Source of the DNA: JABDBE01 sp963832245
Lineage (GTDB): Bacteria; Acidobacteriota; Terriglobia; Terriglobales; Acidobacteriaceae
DNA length: 64,000 bases
Assembly: GCA_963832245.1 (NCBI GenBank)
Contig: CAWHTG010000004.1
Span: forward strand, 1,736,001-1,800,000
Direction of reading: 5' to 3'
Positions 1 through 8,672 of the stretch are shown here, one piece after another. The notes beneath the pieces were generated by a model. It was not told where the DNA came from. It worked only from the letters and a program-made list of their open reading frames with translations, and did not search any database. How positions within the stretch are numbered: position 1 is the stretch's first letter; each line of letters starts with the position of its first letter. A program made the position numbers and the translations under genes.

Positions 1-67
1 GTCCACACGGAGAACGACAGCACTACGAAGGACAAAGCGAACACGAGACGCGGAAAGTTAAGCAGGT

Positions 68-398
68 TCATCGCCTGTAGGCTCCCTCAAGCTCCAGCCG
101 AATCCCCCGGTCAGGGACAAGGGCAACCCGAAAGGTGGGATTTCGGAGGCCAGGCGGCCATCGAACCAAAAATCGAACTATCCAGAAAAGAGAAAGAGTT
201 GATGGCAAGAGTTGGTAAGTCATACCGGGATCCTGTTTCGTCAGTACGTAGTCGCCGGCAGATCTGCCGACGCAGCCCTGTACGTTTATCTGTCGTGTGC
301 GAGGCTTCGAGTTGTTCTGGCTCGGGTTGTTTGGATTACTTTCTTGTGCGAAAAGAAAGCTGCCCAAGAACAGCAGGACAAGCCACCAATCTTCTCAT
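68..398 (-). pseudogene. Broken small secreted protein, NVxGC type
   Basis: A strong Shine-Dalgarno (GGAGG, minus strand, 406-410) sits 7 nt before an ATG at 398. The hydrophobic signal sequence (WWLVLLFLGSFLFAQ) is in a different frame and is preceded by a stop, so the start is frameshifted. The mature part contains NVQGCVGRSAGDYVL, which resembles NVKGCLAGSDGNYTV in the protein at 15286-16365. After YQLL the sequence loses similarity, so the C-terminus may be shifted too. Inference: decayed member of a small secreted family common in Acidobacteriota; function unknown. Confidence 0.45.
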
Positions 399-449
399 GC
401 ATCTTCCTCCTTCACAATTAGAGAAGCGAATGACCAAGCTATCGCTCCT

Positions 450-2186
450 TTAAGCGGATTTGGCTGTTCTCGCATGGTCAACAGGTTTCGTGTCTGTAAC
501 GGCTGTTTTGAGCGACACTTGTACGTTAGTTCCATCTGATGCAGAAACTGCGGCTGGGTAGACGACGTGAGACTGGAGAGCCATCTGCGTTCCGGCTGCC
601 TGCACAATCTCCATAATTTGTAACAACAATTCCTGTTGGATCTCCAGGAAGTGGCCCCAATCGCGAGCAAAAAAGTAAGCAAAGACTTCTACATCCAGGG
701 AAGACGTCCCGAAGCGAAGAAAGCGCACACGAATCGAGTCGCGTTCGATATGGGGTTGTTGCGCTAGCAGATTGTTGAGTCCATCAAGAACGGAGCGCAT
801 CTGTGAAGCGGTGGTCTCCCAACGGAGACTTAGGCTAGGGTGGAACCAGAATTTGTCCCGTATGGAGATGTTTTCAAGGCTTGCATTCGCGATCTGCCCG
901 TTGGGAACGCTGACCACAGTTCGGTCCATGGTCCGGATCCGGATGGAACGCAAGCCTATGTCCTCGACTGTGCCCTGGATCTCGGCAAACTTCACACTGT
1001 CTCCTACACGGACCGGACGGTCGAAGATGAGAGAAGCGCCGCCGATTACGTTCTCCAGTGTCTTTTGAGCAGCAAGCGCGACAGCGATGCCGCCTACTCC
1101 TAGTCCGGCCAGTGCAGCCGTTGGGTTCACACCGAAATGGTGGAGGCCGACAAGCATGCCCACGAAGATGGCGAGTAGATCGATCACTCGTCGCCCGAGA
1201 CGCAGGATCGAAGCGGCTCCCGCATGACGCCGGACCAAGCGTTTACGGAGTAGCTCTTCTACCAGGCCGTTCAACAGGATAAAAAGCCAGACGCAAGCCG
1301 CAATGATAATGACGGCCGCGGTGCTGGACCAGAACTGCCTTGCCAAAAGGGGCAGGCTCACTTTGGAGATTGTCCAGAGAATGACGAAAGCCATGAAAAG
1401 CAGGCGGAGAGGCCCGGGCACCACGTCGGGATTGTGCAGATCTGGCCTCTTGCGCAGGCGGCGAAGCAACTCCCCAGCGAGCGGGCTCGCCAACCGGCTC
1501 ACCAGCACTGTGAACATGTAGAGAAGCGGAATGCACACCAAGGCAGCGAACCACTCGAACAAGGCTACGCCCGCGAGTCGAGTATTCACCATGACTTCGG
1601 GGAGAACGTTGTCCACCGATACGACCTTGACTTCGTCATACAAGCCGGGAATTGATTCGAGAGTCGTTCCGGAGAATAACCAGCGGAACTCACCCTTACC
1701 TATCTCCACGCGGTCGAGGAGGATGTCTACATTCCCGTTGACGCTCGTGATCGTTCCGACCAGATCCTGGTCGGGTCTAAGCGGATTGGGCAGAGAACCC
1801 TCAGGCTTATCACTGAGTTGATTGAGCTGAGCGGGTAGCCGGCGGTCGAGAACGACGAACAGTTGGTGAGCCAGTACGGCGGCGGACTTGCCGCGCAGGC
1901 GGGTGTCCAGGTAGAGTGCGGCGAGTTCATAATTTTCCTTATGACCGGCACTCAAGAAACCTAGGACAGTACCGCGGGGCGTGCTGCGACCAAGGGATTC
2001 CCTGGGGGGCTCGGGCGGCGGTGCGGCCGGCGAGGTGGGAGTGACCCGTTGCGCGACAGCGAGAACGGGAAATAGAAGGTTCAAAGAAAGTAGGCAGGCG
2101 TAAAAGCATCGGCGCCGGATGAAATGCGACACCCGCAGTTTCGGCGGATCGGCCGCGATCCTACGCTCTGCGGTTCGAGCAGACAT
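450..2186 (-). CDS. MscS-family mechanosensitive ion channel
   Basis: A 578-residue membrane protein that should open under membrane tension and release solutes during osmotic downshock. An N-terminal hydrophobic segment (about residues 28-46) is followed by a periplasmic-like region and several membrane spans from about residue 205. The MscS core follows: a Gly/Ala-rich pore helix (LAGLGVGGIAVALAAQKTLENVIGG) and then the beta domain with RPVRVGDSVKF and VSVPNGQIANASLEN, both classic MscS signatures. I chose ATG at 2186 over the TTG one codon earlier because AGGAG lies about 10 nt upstream. It is longer than E. coli MscS (286 aa), as in the extended YnaI/YbdG-like members. It is followed by nothing obviously operonic. 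Confidence 0.93.
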   Translation of the reverse strand: MSARTAERRIAADPPKLRVSHFIRRRCFYACLLSLNLLFPVLAVAQRVTPTSPAAPPPEPPRESLGRSTPRGTVLGFLSAGHKENYELAALYLDTRLRGKSAAVLAHQLFVVLDRRLPAQLNQLSDKPEGSLPNPLRPDQDLVGTITSVNGNVDILLDRVEIGKGEFRWLFSGTTLESIPGLYDEVKVVSVDNVLPEVMVNTRLAGVALFEWFAALVCIPLLYMFTVLVSRLASPLAGELLRRLRKRPDLHNPDVVPGPLRLLFMAFVILWTISKVSLPLLARQFWSSTAAVIIIAACVWLFILLNGLVEELLRKRLVRRHAGAASILRLGRRVIDLLAIFVGMLVGLHHFGVNPTAALAGLGVGGIAVALAAQKTLENVIGGASLIFDRPVRVGDSVKFAEIQGTVEDIGLRSIRIRTMDRTVVSVPNGQIANASLENISIRDKFWFHPSLSLRWETTASQMRSVLDGLNNLLAQQPHIERDSIRVRFLRFGTSSLDVEVFAYFFARDWGHFLEIQQELLLQIMEIVQAAGTQMALQSHVVYPAAVSASDGTNVQVSLKTAVTDTKPVDHARTAKSA

Positions 2187-2254
2187 CAAGCTTATGCTCC
2201 TGCATTCTGAGATTTCCGCATGCTTCCATTTCCCGGTTAGCTGTGCCAGGCTTT

Positions 2255-3019
2255 TTACTTACTCTCTAGCACCACTCGGTCATATTGCGCCTGCGTCGGG
2301 CGTGCATTGTTCGGGTACAATCTTTCGAATTGCGCGATCGCTGCCGCCGATGCCGTGACGGGATGCTTCAATACGAACCAAGTCACGCCCTCGCTGCAGG
2401 GCGGCGTGGTGAGTGACCCCGGAAAAGTGTAGTAATCGCGATCCCCAGGGAGCAGGTCGGCTACGTTGATCTGAACGCTGTCTAAGACTTCTTCCTTTCC
2501 TTGTTCCTTGGGTAAGTCGTCCCACAATTTCTGAATCAGTGGATTCGCTTCGCCCTTCTGAAGCAGAACCGCGACTACCGCCAGGTTTCCTTCCTGATCA
2601 GCATGCACCAGGTGGGCCACCATGTCATAACCTTTGCCATGGATCTTCTCCTCGCTCGGTCGGTGGAAGTGGAATTGTTTCAGTTGATACGTCTTCCCGC
2701 CCACCGAGATGGAACTTCCAGGACTGTAATTGATCATGATGGTGTGCCCATTATCGATGATGTGCAGAGCGGAAGGCTTGTAATCGAACTGGATAGGCGG
2801 CAGATCTGCCTTGCGGGTATCGCGAATATCGATGGGCGATTGATTATGGCCAGTCTTGCATGTAGCAAACTCCGGTTTCAGATCGCCCCAATGGTCGGGT
2901 CCTTGCGCTCCACTATAGTTCCAGGTGTGCTCAGCCTGATGCTCCTGGGCAAGGGCCGGTGCAGAAGACGCAACCATCCACAAGGTGATTACGAGCAGAA
3001 GGTGGTTTCGAATCCTCAT
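2255..3019 (-). CDS. Alpha-class carbonic anhydrase, secreted
   Basis: Interconverts CO2 and bicarbonate in the periplasm. Residues 1-24 form a signal peptide ending ALAQ. The fold signatures are in order: HTWNYSG (31-37), QSPIDIR (60-66), the zinc histidines H117 and H119 in QFHFHRPSE, the third zinc histidine H136 in MVAHLVH, and the C-terminal YTFPGSLTTPPCSEGV motif. The length (254 aa) is normal for bacterial alpha-CAs. GGAGG precedes ATG at 3019. It lies directly upstream of the MscS gene on the same strand with about 70 nt between them, so co-transcription is possible. Confidence 0.95.
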   Translation of the reverse strand: MRIRNHLLLVITLWMVASSAPALAQEHQAEHTWNYSGAQGPDHWGDLKPEFATCKTGHNQSPIDIRDTRKADLPPIQFDYKPSALHIIDNGHTIMINYSPGSSISVGGKTYQLKQFHFHRPSEEKIHGKGYDMVAHLVHADQEGNLAVVAVLLQKGEANPLIQKLWDDLPKEQGKEEVLDSVQINVADLLPGDRDYYTFPGSLTTPPCSEGVTWFVLKHPVTASAAAIAQFERLYPNNARPTQAQYDRVVLESK

Positions 3020-3212
3020 ATGACCTCCAGAATTCAGCTCGCTAGCTGAGGTTCCCTAGGCTCTGTGCGCTTTGCTGCCTTTTAACCGTAGAGACTAATG
3101 ACGGTAAGAGCCCCGCGAAACTGGCAGAAATCCTAGGAACAGCCCCAGCCATGCGAGAATTCTGTTCGATTCGGTAGGGAGCTCATGAGGCCTCGCGTAG
3201 CCTACTCTCAGA

Positions 3213-3402
3213 ACCCTGAAACGCAACGCCTATTTCCGTGAAACGCACTAGCATACCAACTGGTCGTTCGATGCCTACATTTTCAGCAACCACTTCACCC
3301 GGCTGGCGGACTCCTACAAGTACTACTTGGGAGAAGATCATCAAGCACCCGCTGGGCTACCACATAAAAATGGACACGCCCGATCCCGCTTGAACGTGCA
3401 TT
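3213..3402 (+). pseudogene. DUF3604 family relic
   Basis: The translation gives RNAYFRETH-stop-HTNWSFDAYIFSNH and, after a +1 shift near 3340, KHPLGYHIKMDTPDPA. In intact DUF3604 proteins the corresponding stretch reads like NAYFGETHVHTSWSLDAYIFGN followed by HPLGYEIKIDTP. Here the valine codon between the two histidines is replaced by TAG. Only about 60 codons remain, with no start and no downstream continuation, so this is a fragment and not a gene. Confidence 0.7.
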
Positions 3403-3743
3403 CAGGACGGGCTAACAATTCCAGGCACAGATATTCGCAACTGATGCTTCGAAAGTCACCTAGGACTTCTTCGAGTAGCCGCAACCTGGCCCATAATGTG
3501 ATAAGTGAAGAGTAGAGCGGATCTTAGAGGCGCGGGAAAGAAGCGTTAGCCAAGGCTCGGGATAGGAGTGGGCGGGTTTCAAAAGTTGCACCCTTGTCCC
3601 CGTGACCAGTTTGGCCGATTTTAAAGGTAGTTTTGGCCGCCCGCGAGACGCGTGAGTGTGGACTCAAGCCTGATGTCTCTGTCTGGACAAGGTCACTCTC
3701 AGCAATAGCGAGGCCTTCAAAATTTTCGTTCACTGGAGCATCT

Positions 3744-4355
3744 ATGATGTCATATCTACGGGATTTTATGAGATTAGCTGTCTTCTGTCTCCTAGCATCC
3801 GCCGTGCTCCCGTCACTAAGTCGAGCACAGCAGGGCCCTCCTGTTTTTGTAATTACGCAGGAAAACAGCAAGATTTCCTTCTCCGTGAAGGCTTCGGTGG
3901 CTCTGGTCGGAACTTTCGACAAGTGGGATGCCACTCTGACATTTACGTCTCCAGATGTCACAACAGGAGTTTTGGACATCAAGATTGAGGCTGACAGTGT
4001 GGATACCGGAAGCGGTATGAAGAATGGCAAGCTGAAGGGCAAGGACTTCTTCGACGTCAAGCAGAATCCGTTCATTACGTTTAAGTCAACGAAGATCGTA
4101 CAAAGCGGTCCCGATACGTTTGAAATTGATGGAGACTTCAGCATCCGCGGAGTGACTAAACCCGAAAAGCTGTCGTTAAAGGTCACCGGTGCGGGGACAG
4201 GATCGGGCACGATTAAAGGAATCATGGCCTTTGATCGTAAGGACTATGGGATGAACAAAGGTATTCCCTTCGTTACGATCGCCGACCGCGTCGAAGTAAC
4301 AATTGACCTTGTGGGGAAGCGAGTCAGCGGTCCCCCGGTAGAGCTTAAGCAATAG
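3744..4355 (+). CDS. YceI-family lipocalin-like secreted protein
   Basis: A 204-residue periplasmic protein of the YceI family, beta-barrel proteins that bind polyisoprenoid-type lipids. Signal peptide is residues 1-28 (ending LSRAQ). Family features are NSKISFSVKASVALVGTFDKWDATLTF near the start, IEADSVDTGSGMKNGKLKGKDFFDV in the middle, and FDRKDYGMNKG near the end. I chose ATG at 3744 (possibly 3747) because GGAG lies 8 nt upstream and the hydrophobic leader begins there; the longer open frame from 3633 has no ribosome site. It stands alone between the DUF3604 relic and the IS element. Confidence 0.9.
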   Translation: MMSYLRDFMRLAVFCLLASAVLPSLSRAQQGPPVFVITQENSKISFSVKASVALVGTFDKWDATLTFTSPDVTTGVLDIKIEADSVDTGSGMKNGKLKGKDFFDVKQNPFITFKSTKIVQSGPDTFEIDGDFSIRGVTKPEKLSLKVTGAGTGSGTIKGIMAFDRKDYGMNKGIPFVTIADRVEVTIDLVGKRVSGPPVELKQ

Positions 4356-4876
4356 CCTACCCTGCAATTAATTCTCGATTACGGGATGGTGCGGAATTTT
4401 GCGATCTTCGGCTTTTAAAACGGAGTGCGAGTCACCTGATTGGAGGTGGCAGAAGTGCACCGTCAGGCGCCGCAGATGTAGGCATCTTTCCCAGTGGCGC
4501 GGGACTTGGGGGCGAACCGGGGAGCGGTAACTAGAATGAACAGCAGGTACGGTCTGTAAGTGCTTGAAACAGTGGCGGAGAGGGAGGGCAGGCCACCCCG
4601 AACGGACCGAGAATGTGCTGCGCTCCCTGCACCAGCAGCGTGCGCATGAGCTGGGATTAGATCTGTGAGACCCGTCTAAAGCAATCAAGCAACTTTGCGG
4701 ATGAGTCACGTGTGGGACAAGTCAATGGAATGGTTGCTCACCGGCAAAACACCAAGAACATGAACTGGCGCTACGAGAAAGTCTTTCAATTGCACGTCTC
4801 ACAATTTCGGGAAAAATGTCGCGCCTCAGTTGGAAATGGAGAAAGCGTTCGTCCGTTAAGATAACGGAGCGAACGT
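4356..4876. other. Intergenic, 520 bp, no supported gene
   Basis: The open frames here lack ribosome sites and recognisable motifs. The right-hand end must contain the left end of the IS3-family element, but I could not identify its terminal inverted repeat by eye. Confidence 0.5.
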
Positions 4877-5191
4877 ATGAGGAAGGAACGGAAGCATTTC
4901 ACTCCAGAAGAAAAAGTAGCCATCTTGAGGCGGCATCTTGTGGACAAAATACCCGTCTCGGAGCTGTGTGAAGAACTAGGCCTGCGGCCAACAGTGTTCT
5001 ACCGCTGGCAGAAGGAACTGTTCGAGAACGGAGCCGCCGCTTTTCAATCGCAAGAGCGTCCCCAGCGCCAAGTGGAGGAGAAGCAGAAACGGATCGAGTT
5101 CTTGGAGAAGAAGATGCAGACCAAGGACGAGGTCCTGGCTGAGCTGATGGCTGAGCACATCGCTCTAAAAAAAAGTCTTGGGGAACTCTAA
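4877..5191 (+). CDS. IS3-family transposase OrfA
   Basis: A 104-residue DNA-binding subunit. The helix-turn-helix lies at about residues 9-45 (FTPEEKVAILRRHL, then LCEELGLRPTVFYRWQKELF). A charged coiled-coil follows (VEEKQKRIEFLEKKMQTKDEVLAELMAEH region, about 62-98), used in this family for multimerisation. It ends KKSLGEL across an A8 run, where a -1 slip would continue into orfB. ATG at 4877 follows a weak GGAG at 4865-4868. Confidence 0.9.
   Translation: MRKERKHFTPEEKVAILRRHLVDKIPVSELCEELGLRPTVFYRWQKELFENGAAAFQSQERPQRQVEEKQKRIEFLEKKMQTKDEVLAELMAEHIALKKSLGEL
5167..5175 (+). promoter_or_regulatory. A8G slippery site for -1 frameshifting
   Basis: Eight A residues then G. OrfA reads CTA AAA AAA AGT here; slipping back one base gives AAA AAG TCT TGG and enters the orfB frame with no stop before its GTG at 5203. 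IS3 elements characteristically make OrfAB by -1 slippage on A6G/A7G runs, so the site fits known biology. Its use here is inferred. Confidence 0.7.
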
Positions 5192-5202
5192 CCGGCAACT
5201 GG

Positions 5203-6148
5203 GTGCCGCACGATGTGCGGGATCTAGTAGTGGATTTCGTCCGACGCTGGTCGGAGAAGGCCGGGATCGGCGTCGGACGGTTCATCCCGTGGCTGGGCGT
5301 GACCGCCAGCAAGTTCTATGACTGGCGGCAGCGCTACGGGTGCGTCAACGAGCACAACGGTTGGGTTCCCCGTGATTTCTGGTTGGAGCCGTGGGAGAAA
5401 GAAGCGATCATTGAGTTCCATCTGGAGAACCCGCTGGAAGGTTATCGGCGGCTGACGTTCATGATGCTCGACGCTGACGTTGTGGCGGTTAGTCCGGCGA
5501 GTGTTTGGCGAGTGTTGAAGCAAGCTGGATTATTATCCCAGTGGAAGAGCAAACCATCGCGCAAGGGAACCGGTTTCGAGCAGCCGCTGCAGCCGCACCA
5601 GCACTGGCCATATCGACGTTTCCTACATCAACCTGTGCGGCACCTTCTATTACTTGTGCAGCGTTCTGGATGGGTTCAGCCGTTTCCTCGTGCATTGGGA
5701 TCTCCGGGAGTCCATGAGAGAAGCCGACATCGAAGTGATTCTGCAGCGAACCCAGGAGAAGTACACGGAAGCGAAGCCGCGAATCATCTCCGACAACGGC
5801 CCGCAGTTCATCGCTCGCGATTTCAAGGAGTTCATTCGCATCTCGGGCATGACGCACATCCGAACCTCGCCCTATTATCCTCAATCGAACGGAAAGCTGG
5901 AGCGCTGGCACAAATCGCTGAAAAGCGAATGCATTCGACCGGGAACGCCGCTGTCACTGGAAGACGCGAAACGCCTGATCCAACAGTATGTGGATCGCTA
6001 TAACAACGTGCGATTGCACAGCGCGATTGGCTACGTGACACCGAACGACATGCTCGCGGGCCGACAGGCAAAGATCCATGCTGAGCGCGACCGCAAACTG
6101 GAAGCCGCCAGACTGCTACGTAAGAGTCGCCGCCAGCAAGCTGCGTGA
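5203..6148 (+). pseudogene. IS3-family transposase OrfB, frameshifted
   Basis: The first frame (5203 to about 5607) encodes VNEHNGWVPRDFWL, then the helical region ending HQHW. After one extra C at 5608/5609 the reading continues in another frame as HIDVSYINLCGTFYYLCSVLDGFSRF. The DDE core is preserved across the shift: D in HIDVSY, D in SDNGPQF, and E in NGKLERWHKSLK, with a YNNVRLHSAIGY tail. Removing one base restores a single product of about 314 residues. Decay of a once-active transposase is likelier than a second programmed shift, because there is no slippery run at the junction. Confidence 0.85.
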
Positions 6149-6296
6149 AGAACGAAGCGGCTAGCTGCTGGGATGTCGCTAGCATAATTGGTGGAGCAGC
6201 TGCTGCAGCGAGCGGCCAGTAAAAACTTGCGGATGACTTCTCTGGCCACAGAAGCATAAGATTTTGGCGTTTACTTCATAAAACAAGGAGCGTCTG

Positions 6297-6851
6297 ATGG
6301 TCGTCTCAACGGCCCAGCAACAACCGCCCACCGTCACTTCTGTCCTCAACATGCTCTATGGTGTTGTCGAGCAGGAAGTCGTTTCCGCTGCTGAAGCTAT
6401 GCCCGAAGACAAGTATTCCTTCGCGCCTACCAATGGCGAGTTTAAAGGCGTACGCACTTTCGCTGAACAGGTGAAACACATCGGCTTCGCCAATCACCTT
6501 TATTTTGGCCCGCTCATGGGCGAGACGATCGACGCTAACTCCATCGAAGAAAATGCCAACGGCCCCGCGGCGCTGAAAACCAAGGCCGAAATTGTCCAGT
6601 ATCTTAAAGATTCCTTCGCGCTCGGCCATCGGGCCATTTCCGGGATCACCTCCGAAAACGAGGTCACGCCGCTGCCCAAGCCCGTATCCCCATTCCTCTC
6701 AACGCGTCTCGCAATCGCCATTATCGGCGCCTTCCATCCGAAGGATCACTACGGTCAGATGGTCGAGTACCTGCGGATGAACGGTATCGTCCCGCCCGCA
6801 AGCCGCCCGCGGCCACAACAACAGTCCTCGCAACCCAAACCTCAAAAATGA
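6297..6851 (+). CDS. DinB-like four-helix protein
   Basis: A 184-residue protein of the DinB/YfiT-like superfamily, whose members often bind a metal or use a low-molecular-weight thiol. Visible features are AAEAMPEDKYSFAPTNGEFKGVRTFAEQVKHIGFANHLYF (about 31-73), with H62 and H68 as candidate metal ligands, and HPKDHYGQMVEYLRMNGIVPP near the C-terminus, whose HxxDHYGQ motif supplies the third ligand. GGAG lies 8 nt before ATG 6297. Unlike many Acidobacterial relatives there is no signal peptide. The C-terminal 15 residues are Pro/Gln rich. Confidence 0.85.
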   Translation: MVVSTAQQQPPTVTSVLNMLYGVVEQEVVSAAEAMPEDKYSFAPTNGEFKGVRTFAEQVKHIGFANHLYFGPLMGETIDANSIEENANGPAALKTKAEIVQYLKDSFALGHRAISGITSENEVTPLPKPVSPFLSTRLAIAIIGAFHPKDHYGQMVEYLRMNGIVPPASRPRPQQQSSQPKPQK

Positions 6852-7032
6852 AGGCAGGTTTGCAGCAGCTGCCCACATGGTGAGAGGTTTCCCTGTTCGG
6901 TAGTCTCACGAGCAAACTGGAAGTTGAGAACAGCGGAGCTAAAATGAACTTGCCGGGTGAAACGGAGGCAGGCTCTGCAGGGATGCAACCATGCTGAGGG
7001 ATAACCTAGCGGGCTCATCGAGCCGATGTTTA

Positions 7033-7062
7033 GCAGCGCGGGAGCCAATCCTCTCGCGCTGC
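7033..7062. repeat. Hairpin in gap after DinB gene
   Basis: Inverted repeat with 8-bp arms GCAGCGCG (7033-7040) and CGCGCTGC (7055-7062). No T tract follows on either side, so it is a weak terminator candidate at best. It lies in the 395-bp gap 6852-7246, which holds no supported gene. Confidence 0.4.
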
Positions 7063-7116
7063 ACACTGACAACCAGAAAAGTCATCGGACGATAGACCCC
7101 TATGCCTTGAAAATCC

Positions 7117-7133
7117 CCGCCCCGCCGGGGCGG
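7117..7133 (-). terminator. Possible terminator closing the island's minus-strand genes
   Basis: Perfect 7-bp GC stem (7117-7123 with 7127-7133, 3-nt loop). On the minus strand it is followed by GGGGATTTTC. It lies 114 nt past the stop of the last minus-strand island gene at 7247. The T tract is short, so it is only a candidate. Confidence 0.4.
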
Positions 7134-7246
7134 ACTCTACACTAACGGAGAACGTCGCTTCTCCATTTCAGGCTGAGCCACCACAGTCAAGCCTTCTTTG
7201 ACGCAGGAACCGTTCAAACCGTTCATGTAGACTTGTCACAGCTTCC

Positions 7247-7852
7247 TCATGCATCAGGGCCGTCGCTCACCTGCGGATAAATGCCGCGCCTACGAAAGAT
7301 GTCTTCCACCACTTCTATCGCCTCAAACACTTGCTGCTGAATCTTGAGACCATCAGGGCGCGTCAGGCTTGTGGCCGTGGCTTTCACTCCTGACATCACG
7401 CCTTTGTATTCATCCAGGCCCAAATCAAACTTGATCTTCTGAATACAGAGAAGCAGGTCTCGGTAGTCGTTGATCAAGGCATTTAGACTGGAAAGCGGAA
7501 TATTCAACTCTCGCTCTTTTTCCCGTAACTGCTGCACACGATCTCTCTCCAAGACTGCGAGGTCAATCAGCTCTTCCAGACAGTTTAGGCTGGAGCCATG
7601 GAAGAGCTTGATTCTGACACTCGCTTTTCTTCTCGCCTCCTGCGCCAAATCACCTCCGAAGGCCCCATTTGTAATCGCGGTATGCAGGCGCATCGACTGC
7701 CTAGCGAGTGTGTTCTCACGGACATTCTGGCAATCTCCCCATTCTTGCTGGATCAACCTGGCAATCATAACTACTGGGGTGCCGCGCATTAGCTCGTTGA
7801 CAATCTTCTGGAATTTTTCATTGCCGAGACGCTGTAACCGTTCAAATTTCAT
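7247..7852 (-). CDS. Phage-like protein of unknown function
   Basis: A 201-residue soluble, mostly helical protein with no signal peptide. The N-terminal part (RLQRLGNEKFQKIVNELMRG, then VVMIARLIQQEWGD) looks like a small HTH of the type found in terminase small subunits or other phage DNA-binding proteins. A charged region (about 95-140) is coiled-coil-like. ATG 7852 follows AAAGGTG. The assignment to phage comes mainly from its place at the end of the island operon. I do not recognise a specific family. Confidence 0.6.
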   Translation of the reverse strand: MKFERLQRLGNEKFQKIVNELMRGTPVVMIARLIQQEWGDCQNVRENTLARQSMRLHTAITNGAFGGDLAQEARRKASVRIKLFHGSSLNCLEELIDLAVLERDRVQQLREKERELNIPLSSLNALINDYRDLLLCIQKIKFDLGLDEYKGVMSGVKATATSLTRPDGLKIQQQVFEAIEVVEDIFRRRGIYPQVSDGPDA

Positions 7853-7974
7853 GATGTATCACCTTTTTTCGTTGGCTTTCTCTACAGCCGATGATCAACC
7901 TGAAACGTTTGTCAATACCAGCACTCGGTTGCAGGGGATCGCTCGCCTTGTGCAGATCGTCACGACGACTCAAC

Positions 7975-8400
7975 TTAATTCCAATTCGCACCCATGGACG
8001 CGACCACCTCTTTCAATCGCTCCTGCTTCACGTTCCAGGGTCTTTTTCCATATACCCTGAAAACTTCTTTCAGGTTCTTGAGCAGGAGCGCTTGCTTCTC
8101 ACTAAACCAGAGGCCGCGACAGTGGTGCTTCGGTTCGGGGAAGTAGTGCTTTCGACGCCAATCATGCAAGGTCGAAATGCTGACACCCGTGCCTTCCGCA
8201 GCTTGTGCAAAGGAAATCGGGGCGTCCGGTGGGATCGGCAGAGTTGGCTCGCCACGCCTGCGCTTTCTGCTGGCCTCCAACGTCCGTTGCCGGTATTCTG
8301 GGTTTTCCGCGTAGAGCTTCTTGCGCTTCTCCGACAAGCGTTGTTTGTTCTTCTCATACCAATTGCGAAACCTCGATTCCTTCTTCAGAATCAGTGCCAT
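7975..8400 (-). CDS. MerR-like HTH DNA-binding protein
   Basis: A 141-residue basic protein. The N-terminal 55 residues are highly basic (RFRNWYEKNKQRLSEKRKKLY and RKRRRGE). A MerR/excisionase-type helix-turn-helix follows: SFAQAAEGTGVSISTLHDWRRKHYFPEPKH, then FSEKQALLLKNLKEVFRVYG. I chose ATG 8400 over 8436 because GGAG sits about 9 nt upstream of it. Its stop at 7975 is 122 nt from the next gene. It lies just 3' of the candidate structured RNA on the same strand, so it may regulate the island. Confidence 0.7.
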   Translation of the reverse strand: MALILKKESRFRNWYEKNKQRLSEKRKKLYAENPEYRQRTLEASRKRRRGEPTLPIPPDAPISFAQAAEGTGVSISTLHDWRRKHYFPEPKHHCRGLWFSEKQALLLKNLKEVFRVYGKRPWNVKQERLKEVVASMGANWN

Positions 8401-8571
8401 GCTTCCGGCTCCTTCAAAATCCTTTTGTTGTTGCAAATGCTGGCTAGAAATCGGACGAAGTTGAACGGGCTAACCAGCTTTCTTTAACTCTATGTCACAA
8501 GGGATGTGATATTGATCTCGACCACTGTCACCACCCATCATGTCATTTCCTTCTTCTTCCTGGCTGCAGGT

Positions 8572-8672
8572 GCAATTAATAGCCACGGGGAACCACGCTG
8601 TGTGTTTCACTTCCAGTTTGTCAAGGTTGCAGTTGTGATTTGCGGTTGCGGTTCCCCGTGGCAATTAATAGC
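8572..8672. repeat. Long imperfect inverted repeat with ATTAAT cores
   Basis: Arms 8572-8594 and 8650-8672 pair at 21 of 23 positions around a 55-nt loop. Each arm also carries the same direct 12-mer GCAATTAATAGC, which is itself nearly palindromic. No T tract follows. It forms the 3' closing helix of the candidate structured RNA. Confidence 0.75.

Larger units (their letters stand above)
4877..6148 (+). mobile_element. IS3-family insertion sequence, transposase disrupted
   Basis: OrfA (HTH plus leucine-zipper-like region) is followed by an OrfB with a DDE integrase core. The two are linked by an A8 slippery tract at the end of orfA. OrfB is interrupted by an extra base near 5608, so the element probably cannot move itself. 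I could not find matching terminal inverted repeats or a target duplication, so the true ends are not fixed. Confidence 0.8.

Noticed and set aside
4368..4709. 113-codon minus-strand open frame
   Set aside because: No ribosome site, no motif, and arginine/serine/histidine-rich composition typical of an antisense chance frame.
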